From positions 26,460 through 90,459 of the forward strand of contig JAAYYU010000036.1 of the NCBI GenBank assembly GCA_012515235.1: a DNA stretch of 64,000 bases, written 5' to 3'. Shown in pieces: positions 1 through 9,330 of the stretch (the stretch's first letter is position 1; the number at the start of each line of letters is the position of its first letter). Under the pieces are notes generated by a model, which worked only from the letters and a program-made list of their open reading frames with translations, searched no databases and was not told where the DNA came from. Position numbers and translations under genes: made by a program. Source of the stretch: Candidatus Anammoximicrobium sp. (GTDB taxonomy: Bacteria; Planctomycetota; Planctomycetia; Pirellulales; Pirellulaceae).

Positions 1-1250
1 ATGTTGAAATCCTGGCGGTAGACATCGATCCGGTGCTTGGCAATGATTCCATAGACCGTATCCTGGATCCAGCGGAGCGCCTCGGGGTTGCCATAATCGA
101 CCAGTTGCCCATGCCGGTACTCCGGATGCGTCTGCAAGATGGGCGCGGAATCGGTCATCCGTTCCGGCTCGAACCAGAGCAGGAATTTCATCCCGGCTTT
201 GTGGACTGCGTTGGCGATCGGCAGCAGGTCGCCGGTCGGATGCGTGGTCGTGTTGACCCGCCAGTCGCCGACGTACTTCCACCAGTTCGGCCCGCAGTTG
301 GAATACAATTCGTCCTCGTGCGGCGCGCCGTACCAGCCGGCATCGACCCAATACGTGTCGAACGGCATCTGGTTGTCGAGGCAGTACTGCAGGATGTCGG
401 CCATCATCTGCGGCGTCTTGTTCCCGCCGCCCGACGCCACGGCCAGAATCGGCGGGATGATTTGCCCCTTCGAATCGCGCGGAACCTTGTTCTCCAGCAT
501 GAACCGATGCACCAGCGTCTTGAATTCCCGCCGCGTCTGGTTCTGGCGGGCGAAAACAAGGACGGACGGCTGACGGATCGTTTCCCCGGGCAGCAGCCGA
601 AAGTGGGTCCGCTCCATGCCGATCTCGACGTCCACCGCTGTGCCGGTATTTGCAAACCGCGCCTTCCAGGACCCCGTCCAACCGATCGCGAACAGATAAC
701 CGTGCTGGTCGTCGAGATTCAGTTCGAGGAACGGAATATAGTCGTTCGACGACCGCCCACAGGTCGTCGCCAGAACCCGTTCTTTTCCGGCCTCGATAGT
801 GAACGTTTCGGGGACGAAATCCGTGGGCTTGCAGGTGGAACCGCGCAGGACATTCACCGTCACAGCGTTTGCCGAATCCGGCTTGTCCACGGAGAGCTTC
901 AGCGACCGGAAATTGCTGGCGATTCCCGTCGGCTCCGTCTTCGAGAGGTTGGTCACCACGACGGCGTATTCCTCCGCCGGGAAGCCCTTGTAGGTCTTGC
1001 CGTCGAGCCGAACTTGAAGTCTCCCATCCGCGGCGGTCATCGTACGCGACTCGGCCGTATAGCGCTCCGTGTCGATCTGCGAACCTGCCACCGTCGTTTT
1101 CGAATACGAGCCGTCCGCCTGCGCCGGTTTTCCGTCGTAGTCAAAAGCGGGCCCGCAGGCATTCAGCCGCGAGCCTTGTGCCTGAGCAACGGCGGAAAGG
1201 ACTTGTGCCGCCAGGAAAACAGACAACAGCAGCCATCGTTTCAGATTCAT
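1..1250 (-). CDS. GH36-like alpha-galactosidase (melibiase), C-terminus cut by window edge
   Basis: Secreted glycoside hydrolase expected to remove terminal alpha-galactose from oligosaccharides or polysaccharide side chains. The minus-strand frame is open from ATG at 1250 to the window edge (about 416 codons, no stop inside). The N-terminus MNLKRWLLLSVFLAAQVLSA is a Sec signal peptide. After a beta-rich region comes a TIM-barrel segment with two GH36 signatures: WFEPERM (usual WFEPE) and, at the very edge, YRQDFN, which corresponds to the KxDxN nucleophile motif, so the Asp is the likely nucleophile. The acid/base residue and C-terminal sandwich lie outside the window. It sits 1 bp downstream of the PL11 lyase stop, so the two are probably co-transcribed. 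Fold assignment is from motifs; substrate is inferred. Confidence 0.8.
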   Translation of the reverse strand, partial: MNLKRWLLLSVFLAAQVLSAVAQAQGSRLNACGPAFDYDGKPAQADGSYSKTTVAGSQIDTERYTAESRTMTAADGRLQVRLDGKTYKGFPAEEYAVVVTNLSKTEPTGIASNFRSLKLSVDKPDSANAVTVNVLRGSTCKPTDFVPETFTIEAGKERVLATTCGRSSNDYIPFLELNLDDQHGYLFAIGWTGSWKARFANTGTAVDVEIGMERTHFRLLPGETIRQPSVLVFARQNQTRREFKTLVHRFMLENKVPRDSKGQIIPPILAVASGGGNKTPQMMADILQYCLDNQMPFDTYWVDAGWYGAPHEDELYSNCGPNWWKYVGDWRVNTTTHPTGDLLPIANAVHKAGMKFLLWFEPERMTDSAPILQTHPEYRHGQLVDYGNPEALRWIQDTVYGIIAKHRIDVYRQDFN

Positions 1251-1251
1251 C

Positions 1252-3660
1252 TTATTCCTCTTCTTCAGTCCAGTTGTTTTGCCGCATTCCGTGACGGGCG
1301 CTCTGCGACTTCGAAAGGGACGGCCTGGAACTCGTTGCCGGACAGTACGAGAGCATGGCCGGTCGGTGGTAGGCCATGGCACACATGGCGATGTCTCGGC
1401 GATAGATGGGATCCTGCATCAAACACTCGCGGCGGTCCACGGCAGGAATGGCGGAGAGATGGATGCGGAGTTCCCCTTTGTCCGTGAATTCCAGCAGTTC
1501 TTCGCGCCAATCGCTAACCAGATCGACGGGCACGAATCTGTAAGCCGGAATCGGACCTAGCGACGTGCCTCGGTATTTGCGAATCGACCGGCCGACGATC
1601 AGCTCTTTCTGAGCGTCCGCATCCCAGTAGATTGTTGGCCTGCCGAATCCCCAATCGGTCGGAGTCTCCAGCGGTTTGCCCGTGGCGGTTTTCAGCCATG
1701 TTCCGACAATCTGTTCCTTTCCGTCGATTGCCCGCTTGTCGACACCAAAGCACTCCAATCCCGGTGCCGCCGGGTCGAGGTCGGCGCAGAGGCCGCCGTG
1801 GACGTGACTGGTGGGAGTCTGCAATTCCCACAGCGTCGTGCCGGTGACCGCGTCGGCCAGGATCATACCGCCGGTCGTGTTGCGAGTCTCGACGTAGTTG
1901 TACATTTCCAGGCCGGAGCGAGCGGGGTCGATGTCGCCGATGAACAGGCCGTCGGGGTGGCCCTTGCCGGTGCTCCACCGCGGGATGCCCGTGTCGTCCA
2001 GGACCATGCAGCCCAACGCGACTTCGTCGCGTCCGTCGCCGTCCACATCCACACACTGGGTGAAGTGGGCTCCCTGTCCCCAGTACTTGGCGGGCGCGTT
2101 GGCGTTGCTGAACTTCCAAAGCAGCTGGAGTTGGTCGCCGACCAGTTCGTAAGCGTCGACTTTCATCAGCCCGTACGTGCCCCGCAGGACAATCAAGCAA
2201 GGCGTGCGTCCGTCCAAATAGGCCACGGCCAGTTGATTGCGCGAGACGAAGTTGAAGCAGTCGAACCCGGCCCGGCTTGGCCACGCGGCGCGGGCGATCT
2301 CGTTGCCCGTCAGCCCGTCCCAGACGGCAAACCATTCGGGGCCGGCGACCACCCGGCCGCGCTCGTTGCGCGGATCCCCCTCCGCCACCTTGGCCACCAC
2401 TTCGGCGCGGCCGTCACCGTTGAGATCGTGGACGATGATCGGCGAAAACCAATTGCGGTGCTCGATGCCCCAACCCAGATCGCGCCGCCAAAGGTGCTTG
2501 CCCTCGGCCGTAAAGGCGTCGATCTTGTAGGTGTCGGGCGATCGCTTCCACTTCGTGTAGTCGTCGTACAACAGGACGCTGCCGGTGGGATGCTTGAGCA
2601 CAAAGTCGTAACGCCCGTCGCCGTCCAGGTCGCCGATGCCGACTTTCTCGATATCAGTCACAGGACGGTCGTCAGGCCACGCCAGCCGGATGGCGTGGTA
2701 GGCCGTGCCCGGCTCGCAGCTCTCGACGGGGCAGACGGCCAACTCGTGCTCGCGCCCGTCGCGGACCGCGGTCAGCCGGTAGGCCGTCGCCTGCTTCGCC
2801 TCCGGCGTGATGTCGAGGAAATCGGTTGTGCCGGCGATCCGCTCCGCCGAGACGCGGGAGAATCGGCCGTCGGCGGTTTGGCGGTCGAGGTGAAACGCGA
2901 CGTCGGCTGGATCGCCGCGCAACAGGCGCCATCCTACGTAGACGCCCTCCGAGCGACGCACCGCGACCAGCCCGCGATCGAGCCGCTCTTCGACGCGGCT
3001 TTTTGCTTGACCGTTGACGAGCGTGGCCGACGGCTCGTAGGCAAGCTGCCCGCGACGAAGCTCCACGTCGTCGATCAACAGATCGGATCCTAGCTTGCCG
3101 ATGAAACTCAATCGCAACGACGAAACGTCGGGCGGCACCGTGAACGCTCTCTCGAATCGCGTCCAGTCGCAAGGACCGAAACCGAGTACAGTGCCTTGAC
3201 GAACATAGGCCCGTTGCTCCCCCAAACGCGGCTGGACCAGCGTGTCTCCGTGATAGCCGTCGATCACGAGTTTCACGGGCCGATCGCAGGCCGCCTGCAG
3301 CCAGAACGAGGCGATATAGTCGCTGCCTGATTCCACGGCGACCGGCTTTGTACAGGCCAGTCGCCAAGCGATTCCCGGACCGAGTTCACCGGGGATGCGC
3401 ACCTTGACCGCACGTTGGCCCTGGTGCGAGGTCCCTTCGGTCCATTCTGCCTGAAGTGCCTCGGACGGTTCCGTCCACACCCATGCCTCGGGCTGAGTAC
3501 CGTCGCCGTGTTCAAAGCTGCCGTTGGGAACGGGCACTGGCGTGGCAGCCGCGGCCGCCGTAAGCGTTGCCGCTACGAAAGAGACTGCCAGGAGCAGGAT
3601 CAGATGCCAGCGAGAAAGCCGAGCAAGTTGCAACAACCATTTACCCGTGGATGCGATCAT
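1252..3660 (-). CDS. PL11 rhamnogalacturonan lyase with N-terminal carbohydrate-binding domain
   Basis: 802-aa secreted lyase expected to cleave the rhamnogalacturonan-I backbone by beta-elimination. An N-terminal hydrophobic leader (about 13-38) is followed by a CBM4/9-like sandwich (about 45-190, opening PNGSFEHG and closing LLIDDVEL). Next is the typical PL11 entry domain (LDRGLVAV, GVYVGWRLL), then a beta-propeller with FG-GAP-like calcium loops (DLDGDGRYDF, DLNGDGRAEV, DVDGDGRDEV). The start at 3660 was chosen because it gives a clean signal peptide and clears the upstream stop at 3687; a longer in-frame extension would overlap that gene. The extra N-terminal binding domain is not part of the minimal PL11 enzyme. 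Family call is firm; RG-I as substrate is family knowledge. Confidence 0.88.
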   Translation of the reverse strand: MIASTGKWLLQLARLSRWHLILLLAVSFVAATLTAAAAATPVPVPNGSFEHGDGTQPEAWVWTEPSEALQAEWTEGTSHQGQRAVKVRIPGELGPGIAWRLACTKPVAVESGSDYIASFWLQAACDRPVKLVIDGYHGDTLVQPRLGEQRAYVRQGTVLGFGPCDWTRFERAFTVPPDVSSLRLSFIGKLGSDLLIDDVELRRGQLAYEPSATLVNGQAKSRVEERLDRGLVAVRRSEGVYVGWRLLRGDPADVAFHLDRQTADGRFSRVSAERIAGTTDFLDITPEAKQATAYRLTAVRDGREHELAVCPVESCEPGTAYHAIRLAWPDDRPVTDIEKVGIGDLDGDGRYDFVLKHPTGSVLLYDDYTKWKRSPDTYKIDAFTAEGKHLWRRDLGWGIEHRNWFSPIIVHDLNGDGRAEVVAKVAEGDPRNERGRVVAGPEWFAVWDGLTGNEIARAAWPSRAGFDCFNFVSRNQLAVAYLDGRTPCLIVLRGTYGLMKVDAYELVGDQLQLLWKFSNANAPAKYWGQGAHFTQCVDVDGDGRDEVALGCMVLDDTGIPRWSTGKGHPDGLFIGDIDPARSGLEMYNYVETRNTTGGMILADAVTGTTLWELQTPTSHVHGGLCADLDPAAPGLECFGVDKRAIDGKEQIVGTWLKTATGKPLETPTDWGFGRPTIYWDADAQKELIVGRSIRKYRGTSLGPIPAYRFVPVDLVSDWREELLEFTDKGELRIHLSAIPAVDRRECLMQDPIYRRDIAMCAMAYHRPAMLSYCPATSSRPSLSKSQSARHGMRQNNWTEEEE

Positions 3661-3686
3661 GATAAGACTCCGACTGCGTTGGCTTT

Positions 3687-6488
3687 CTATCCGTTGCCCT
3701 TTGCACTCCACACGAGAAAGCGGACGCTTTCCGCAGGAACCGCTTCCGTTGCGTCCACCGGTTCGGTTTCGCCTGGAGCAAACACGCCGAGGAGCTGTCG
3801 TCCCTTGGCGGAAACACTCACCGCTTGCGGCTTGCCGCCGTAGTTCCACACCACAACGCCCAGCCGGCCATCGTGGGCAAGGAACCCGCGCGCGACGGAA
3901 TCCTCGCCCTCAAAGCAAAAGCCTTCGCTGTCGATGAAGCGGCCCCGCTTGAAAAAGTCGGCAAAACGATCCCGCATTGCGATCACCTCGCGCAGGTACT
4001 TCGCCGCCGGCTCCAGCGGGGTCGTGCAGACGACGAAAACATTTGGGGGCGAGTTGCAATCGGCATACTCCTCCGGCGCCGGCAGAGTGCCGCCGAGGTA
4101 TTTCACATCGGCCACATAGCGCGATTCGATTTCGTGCCGCATTCCGTACAGGCACGCTTGGTTGGTCGCGTTCCGCGTGGACATCGGATTCGGGTTGCGC
4201 TGCGTCGCGATGATCTCCGGAAACGTGTAGAAGAACAGCTCGGGGAAGTTCTTCTGTTGGGGCGTCGGAAGGAAGGGATAAAACCCGTTGCCGCAACCGT
4301 GGAAGTAGGAAAAATCGGCCATCAGACCGTCGATGACCCATTCGGTCATGACGACGAAATCAGGCCGCCGCGCTCGCAGTGCCTCCGTGAGTCTCTTGGT
4401 GAGCTGAAACCGGCACTCGGCCCACGCCTCGTTCGGTTTGGCATGTCCGTGCGACTCGTTGTAACAAAAGCCGGGCCCACCGATGCCGAACTGATCGTAG
4501 ATCAAGCCATCGGCGCCAAGGTCCTGGGCCTGGACGCCAAGTTCAACCAGCCGCTGATACCATTTCTCGGAACCAAAACACGCTCGGGCGAAAGTCGGAT
4601 CGGGTGTCGATTTGAATTTGTTGTAACGGTCCGCATACGGCTCCCCGTCGGGTTGCAGCGAAGTACACTCGACACCGTGTTTCTGGTAGAAAGCGCTCGC
4701 CGTGTCGAGCAATTGCCCGTTGGCATAAAGCATCACCTTCTTGCCGCGTTTCTGCACCCGCTTGATCGCCGCCTGGAGTTCCTCGGACCCGCCCATCTTC
4801 GGGTCGGGGACATAGTCTGGATAATCGCGGTCGTGTCCGCCCTGCGCCCAACCGAAGAGCCCCAGCACGTCGAGCCCCCACTTGTCGGCAATATCCGCCA
4901 CGCGATCCAGCTCGTGGTAACGGAACATCAGATCACCGTTCTGCTGTTTCAGAATGCACAAGAACCAGCCGGCGTTTTCGCGGCGGACCCACTCGGGCAT
5001 CGGTGCCCGTTTCAGCCACGTGTCCGTCCACGCGCGATAGCGCCTGGCCGCCGTGTGCCACGTTCCCGCATACGGCATCGCGACCGCCGGCGCCGACGAC
5101 CAGCTTTGCCCGTTCAGGCAGTAGGGCTCATTCTCGAGCGAAAAATCGTAGCTGCTGTCCCGATTGGCGATAGCGAAGGTTTTGCGCGATCGGTGCTGAT
5201 CGTGGCACGCGAGATAGAGCCCCGCCTCGCCGCCGTCGATCACCGAATACTGCATCGCCGCAGCCTGGCCCGAAGGATAGGTGAAGCGACGCAGCTTGCC
5301 AAATTCCTTGGGCGTCGCCACGCGCTCGCCAAGACAGCTCGGCAGCAGCACGGCCAGTCCCTGGTGCTCGGCCCCGCTTTTGCGGATATCGAACAGGATC
5401 GGGAATTTGAAATGCTGCACGCACCAGCCGGAGGCGCGGTTTTCGACCTTGGCCTGGAACTCGAATTCGTCGCCGACCTGCCGAACTTGGAGCGTCAGGC
5501 CGATGTCCCATGTTTGCTCACCATGCCGAAGCGAGTCGTAGCGGAACTCGGCTCCCTTCTCGATGGCCGAAAACTTCGGAACGTTCTGATTGCCGGGCGA
5601 AAAGCTAATCGCGTCGATCAGTTTGAAGGGACATTCCCCTTTGGCAAGCGTGATAACCCACATTTGTTCGGCCTGAACACTCCAGACCGGGCAGTCCGCG
5701 TTCTTGGTCGTGAAACGCATCGCGCCGCTGGGAGCGATCCTGAACTCTCCGCCCGAATTCTTCAGCACGACCTTGCCCGCAAACGCCTTGCGGATTTGCG
5801 GAATCCAGATTTCCGTATAGCCAGTGCGGTTCATGTGCAGATGGTCGTCGCGGAAGATGTCCTTGCGCGGCTCGCCATTGTTGCCAAGCATGCCCTGCGA
5901 AACATCGATGTACGTGGCGTGAGGCAAACAATCGCAGAGTTTTTTGCAGAGCTTGTTGGCTTCGGTCATGGCCGGCCAAAGCTTCCAGCGGGACCGGCTC
6001 GGTTTGAGGCTGATGAAGTAGATTTCCGCTTCCGGCAAAGCTGTATGGATTCGATCCATGAACTCTTCGAGGTTGTGGCGTACCTGCTCGGGAGAATGTT
6101 TTCCTGCGATATCGTTTTCGCCGCAGTAAAACACCACCTTGGCCGGCTTGTAGCGGATGACGTATCGGTCCACCGTCAGCAGCCACTGAGGGATGGTGGC
6201 GCCGCCGAATCCGCGATTGATGGCGTGGACGTCCTTGAAATCCTCTGGAATCAGATTCCAGCCGGTGATGCTGGAACTGCCCGCGAAAACCGTGCATCCG
6301 GGAGCCGGCATGTTCTCGGCATCCTGTTTGTCGAACTCTGCAAACCGCTTGTGGTATTGCTCCAGCGAGGCCGGCCACAAGAGGGGCGTTTTTTCAGTCG
6401 TCTCTGAGGTCGCGACCTGAGCCCTCGCCGCCGCGGACAGCAGCAGGGCCAGAGTGATGGTGAGAAGGTTTCGTAAGTTCATAGCCAT
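3687..6488 (-). CDS. Fusion of SGNH/GDSL esterase and DUF6259-like glycosidase
   Basis: 933-aa secreted two-enzyme fusion. The N-terminus (MAMNLRNLLTITLALLLSA) is a signal peptide; AAGGA sits 7 nt upstream of the ATG. Residues about 45-240 form an SGNH hydrolase with block I FAGSSS, block III YCGEND and block V DDHLHMN, usually a carbohydrate de-acetylase. The remainder resembles DUF6259: a beta-sandwich, then a TIM-barrel-like region with LGLFGWAQGG, GADGLIYDQFG and VMTEWVIDG, where Asp/Glu residues could be catalytic. One chain could therefore deacetylate and cleave the same glycan, which fits esterified pectin given the adjacent PL11 gene. SGNH is clear; DUF6259 is recognised by overall pattern, and its reaction is unknown to me. 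Confidence 0.78.
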   Translation of the reverse strand: MAMNLRNLLTITLALLLSAAARAQVATSETTEKTPLLWPASLEQYHKRFAEFDKQDAENMPAPGCTVFAGSSSITGWNLIPEDFKDVHAINRGFGGATIPQWLLTVDRYVIRYKPAKVVFYCGENDIAGKHSPEQVRHNLEEFMDRIHTALPEAEIYFISLKPSRSRWKLWPAMTEANKLCKKLCDCLPHATYIDVSQGMLGNNGEPRKDIFRDDHLHMNRTGYTEIWIPQIRKAFAGKVVLKNSGGEFRIAPSGAMRFTTKNADCPVWSVQAEQMWVITLAKGECPFKLIDAISFSPGNQNVPKFSAIEKGAEFRYDSLRHGEQTWDIGLTLQVRQVGDEFEFQAKVENRASGWCVQHFKFPILFDIRKSGAEHQGLAVLLPSCLGERVATPKEFGKLRRFTYPSGQAAAMQYSVIDGGEAGLYLACHDQHRSRKTFAIANRDSSYDFSLENEPYCLNGQSWSSAPAVAMPYAGTWHTAARRYRAWTDTWLKRAPMPEWVRRENAGWFLCILKQQNGDLMFRYHELDRVADIADKWGLDVLGLFGWAQGGHDRDYPDYVPDPKMGGSEELQAAIKRVQKRGKKVMLYANGQLLDTASAFYQKHGVECTSLQPDGEPYADRYNKFKSTPDPTFARACFGSEKWYQRLVELGVQAQDLGADGLIYDQFGIGGPGFCYNESHGHAKPNEAWAECRFQLTKRLTEALRARRPDFVVMTEWVIDGLMADFSYFHGCGNGFYPFLPTPQQKNFPELFFYTFPEIIATQRNPNPMSTRNATNQACLYGMRHEIESRYVADVKYLGGTLPAPEEYADCNSPPNVFVVCTTPLEPAAKYLREVIAMRDRFADFFKRGRFIDSEGFCFEGEDSVARGFLAHDGRLGVVVWNYGGKPQAVSVSAKGRQLLGVFAPGETEPVDATEAVPAESVRFLVWSAKGNG

Positions 6489-6511
6489 GTTTGCGTCCTT
6501 GGAAGTATGTC

Positions 6512-7633
6512 TCACACGTCGATGGGCAAGCCGCAAGCCTCCAGATGGCATCTGTGTACAAGGTAATCATGCTCGTAGGTGTACGGATTGACCAGCTCCC
6601 CGTTCAGAACGGCGGCGAACTCCCGCCACTGGTCTTCGTAGCGGTCTTTCAGGGGCGGCATGTCAACGGTCTGGATGCCTTTCTTGAAACCGTCGCGATC
6701 TTCCTCCAGGGCAAGCGTGAGGACTCCGCCGGACATGTTCCCCTGGGATTCGATCGGCTGAATGATGATGCTTCCCTTGTCGCCCATTACCTTGAAGCGT
6801 CGGCGCTGAAAGCCCTTCGCCTCGGTGATGGAGGTGCGGATCGTGGCCAGCCGAGCGCGGGAAAACTCGAAGACAGCCAGGCAGTTGTCGAGTACGCCGT
6901 CAGCGCGGGTCTGGCGCAGAAAGGGTGTGATTTTGGCCGGTTCCCCCATGACCGAGACGACGATATCGATCAGATGGCAGGCCAGAATGTACGCGATCCC
7001 GCCCTTGTACTCTTTGATGAGGTTCCGGTAGCCCTGCCCGTCGTACCGCCCCATGGCTGCGTCGAGATCAAACACGTTCCCGATCAAGCCGTCTTTCACA
7101 GCCTTGATGCAGAACTGCACGGCCGGGTTATTCCGGTACATGTACCCGACCTGGACCGTCAGGTTTCCGGCTTTCGCCTCGTCCAGCAATTGCTTGAACT
7201 TTGGCAGCGACTCGCCGCACGGCTTGTCCAGATGGATGTGCTTTCCGGCCCGGATGCAGCGCAGCGCGGGAGGAATGCACACCCGCTCCTCGGTTTCAAC
7301 CGCCACGGCCTGCAGACCGGGAACGGCCAGCAGTTCTTCCGTAGACATCACTTTCAACCCCTTGAACGCACTGCTGTGCAGGGCTTTCTCGCGCAAGCTC
7401 GGGTCGTCCTCCACAAATCCGACAACCTCGAAGAGATCCGTCAGTTTGCGCAGCGACCCGATCTTATAGGCGTGCTGGTTCCCGGTGCCGATCTGTCCGA
7501 TCTTGATCGGTTGCTTCTTGGCGGGAATTCCTTCTGGGGCGGCGAACCCACCACCGGGAAGAACCGCACCTGTTGCGGCCAGCCCGGATGCGGCCAGAAA
7601 GGTACGTCGCGAAAAGGGCAACTCGTGATTCAT
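6512..7633 (-). CDS. Gfo/Idh/MocA family oxidoreductase with Tat leader
   Basis: 373-aa NAD(P)-dependent sugar oxidoreductase-type protein. The leader SRRTFLAASGLAATGAVL is a twin-arginine signal, so it is predicted to be exported, as is common for planctomycete members. The Rossmann glycine motif is IGQIGTGNQHAYKIG (about 44-58). HIHLDKPCGESLPKF is the EKP-equivalent motif but reads DKP instead of EKP. The start at 7633 (MNHELPF) is preferred over a site 15 nt upstream because GAGGAG lies 7 nt before it. It is 23 bp downstream of the fusion hydrolase start and 75 bp from the next Gfo/Idh gene. It may oxidise or epimerise a sugar released in the cluster; no substrate can be read from the sequence. 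Confidence 0.85.
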   Translation of the reverse strand: MNHELPFSRRTFLAASGLAATGAVLPGGGFAAPEGIPAKKQPIKIGQIGTGNQHAYKIGSLRKLTDLFEVVGFVEDDPSLREKALHSSAFKGLKVMSTEELLAVPGLQAVAVETEERVCIPPALRCIRAGKHIHLDKPCGESLPKFKQLLDEAKAGNLTVQVGYMYRNNPAVQFCIKAVKDGLIGNVFDLDAAMGRYDGQGYRNLIKEYKGGIAYILACHLIDIVVSVMGEPAKITPFLRQTRADGVLDNCLAVFEFSRARLATIRTSITEAKGFQRRRFKVMGDKGSIIIQPIESQGNMSGGVLTLALEEDRDGFKKGIQTVDMPPLKDRYEDQWREFAAVLNGELVNPYTYEHDYLVHRCHLEACGLPIDV

Positions 7634-7708
7634 GTCCTGTCTCCTCACTTCAATCCCATGATTCTATCTGTCCAATCCGATCTTTCACAATCAGAACCCT
7701 TGAGCCGC

Positions 7709-9205
7709 TCAACTTTCCGTCTTGTCAACCTCAAAGGTCTTGCGGTACTTGCGAGTCAACATGGCATTGGCGACGGCGTGGTTGGTAAACGTCTCGGTCT
7801 TCGCGTCCATTTTCAGCACCGCGCCCAGGGTCATCCGTATCTCATTCAGGTCGACACCGTTATTCTTCAGGTGGGCGACGGTCCGCTCCAGGGTTTCCAC
7901 ATTGTCGTCGGCACCGCCAAACGCTTCAGCGGCCTCTTTCACTTCCCCGATCGACGCCGGTTTGCCAAGTCGATACGAAATCGTGGCGGCGTGGCCAAGG
8001 CCGGCCGAGAGATGTCCTTCCCGTATTTCCGCGTTCAAGTCGCGGAGGTTGCGACTTTTCACGGCGCCGACAAAGTTCCGGATATGATCGGCGGTTCCGA
8101 TCTCGTACGGTGAACCCTTGACATCCTGGCCGAAGTGCTCCACGACCTTGCCGTCGCGGTCCAGCGCGACGCCCGCGCCCCAATTGGCCAAGGCGACGAT
8201 TCCTTCGGTGCCATAGAAAATGTCTCCGATCTTTGCTTCGAAGAGCGGATCGGTCTCAAGACCCCGGACCTCGAACACAATGGTCTTCTTGCCAAACTGG
8301 TGGATGGCGACTTGTGTGTTCGCCGTGTCCCCGGCGTCGACATAGCCCAGTCGACCGCCATAGCTGATGACGCTGTCGCTCAGCGAATCGATGCCCAGTC
8401 CCCAACGGGCGACGTCCATTTGATGTACGCCCTGGTTGTTGATGTCGCCGTTGCCCCAGTGATATTGCCAGTGCCAATCGTAGTGGAACTGGGGACGAGT
8501 GACTGGCTGCATTTCGGCCGGGCCGACCCAGAGGTTGTAATCGACCGACTTCGGTGGTTCGAAAACTCCTGCCGTGCCGATCGATTTGCGACGGTTATAG
8601 CAAAGTCCCCGGGCGAGTTTGACGTCGCCAATTCTGCCGCTTTGCACATAATCCACCGCGGCGATGGCTCCCGCGAGCGAACGGCTCTGCGTGCCGGTTT
8701 GGCAGACCTTTTGGTACTTCCGAGCCGTGTCAACAAGCCGCTGCCCTTCGTAGATATTGTGGGATACCGGCTTTTCGACATAGACATCCTTGCCCGCCTG
8801 CATGGCCCAAATCCCGGCCAAAGCATGCCAGTGATTGGGCGTGGCGACGACAACGATGTCGAGGTCCTTGTCATCAAAGCCCTGACGCATGTCGCGGATG
8901 AACTTGGGACGATAACCGAATTGCTTCTCAAACTGATCAATTCGATTTTGCCCAATCGCTTCGTCCACGTCGCAAAGGTACCGGACGCGGCACTCACGAT
9001 GCTTAGCAAATAACCGAACGTGGTCATTTCCGCGACTGCGAACACCACAAATCATCACCTGAAGCCTGTCATTGGGCGCGGCAGAGGTGTCGGCGGCTGG
9101 CGATTCTGCTGCGTTTGAGATGAAACGCGAACTGGAGCCAGTGGCCAGAACCGCGGCGGCGATGGCCGAGTCGCTGAGGAAACTTCGTCGCGTGAGATGG
9201 GGCAT
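7709..9205 (-). CDS. Gfo/Idh/MocA family oxidoreductase with Tat leader (second copy)
   Basis: 498-aa relative of the neighbouring oxidoreductase, larger and only distantly similar. The leader MPHLTRRSFLSDSAIAAAVL carries the twin arginine. The Rossmann strand is around LQVMICGVRSRGNDHVRLF, followed by VVVATPNHWHALAGIWAM and the cofactor motif VYVEKPVSHN. WHWQYHWGNGDINNQGVHQMDVARWGLG matches the large-Gfo/Idh pattern ending in HxxD; the full segment is about residues 235-262. AAGAAAGG precedes the ATG by 9 nt. Planctomycete genomes often pair several Tat-type Gfo/Idh proteins with glycosidases; a role in periplasmic sugar conversion is inferred only. Confidence 0.87.
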   Translation of the reverse strand: MPHLTRRSFLSDSAIAAAVLATGSSSRFISNAAESPAADTSAAPNDRLQVMICGVRSRGNDHVRLFAKHRECRVRYLCDVDEAIGQNRIDQFEKQFGYRPKFIRDMRQGFDDKDLDIVVVATPNHWHALAGIWAMQAGKDVYVEKPVSHNIYEGQRLVDTARKYQKVCQTGTQSRSLAGAIAAVDYVQSGRIGDVKLARGLCYNRRKSIGTAGVFEPPKSVDYNLWVGPAEMQPVTRPQFHYDWHWQYHWGNGDINNQGVHQMDVARWGLGIDSLSDSVISYGGRLGYVDAGDTANTQVAIHQFGKKTIVFEVRGLETDPLFEAKIGDIFYGTEGIVALANWGAGVALDRDGKVVEHFGQDVKGSPYEIGTADHIRNFVGAVKSRNLRDLNAEIREGHLSAGLGHAATISYRLGKPASIGEVKEAAEAFGGADDNVETLERTVAHLKNNGVDLNEIRMTLGAVLKMDAKTETFTNHAVANAMLTRKYRKTFEVDKTES

Positions 9206-9330
9206 GGTTAAAGGCCTTTCTTGGGTTAGATGTTCAACTCGTGCAACTTACCATCGCGCGCCGCGATGGTCACGGTCGCGTCGCCGGACAGGCGGGCGGT
9301 GTGCGCCGTTGCTTCGGGGCTGGGCGTCGC

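Noticed and set aside
3825..6407. 860-codon plus-strand open frame
   Set aside because: Antisense shadow of the SGNH/DUF6259 fusion; no recognisable motif.
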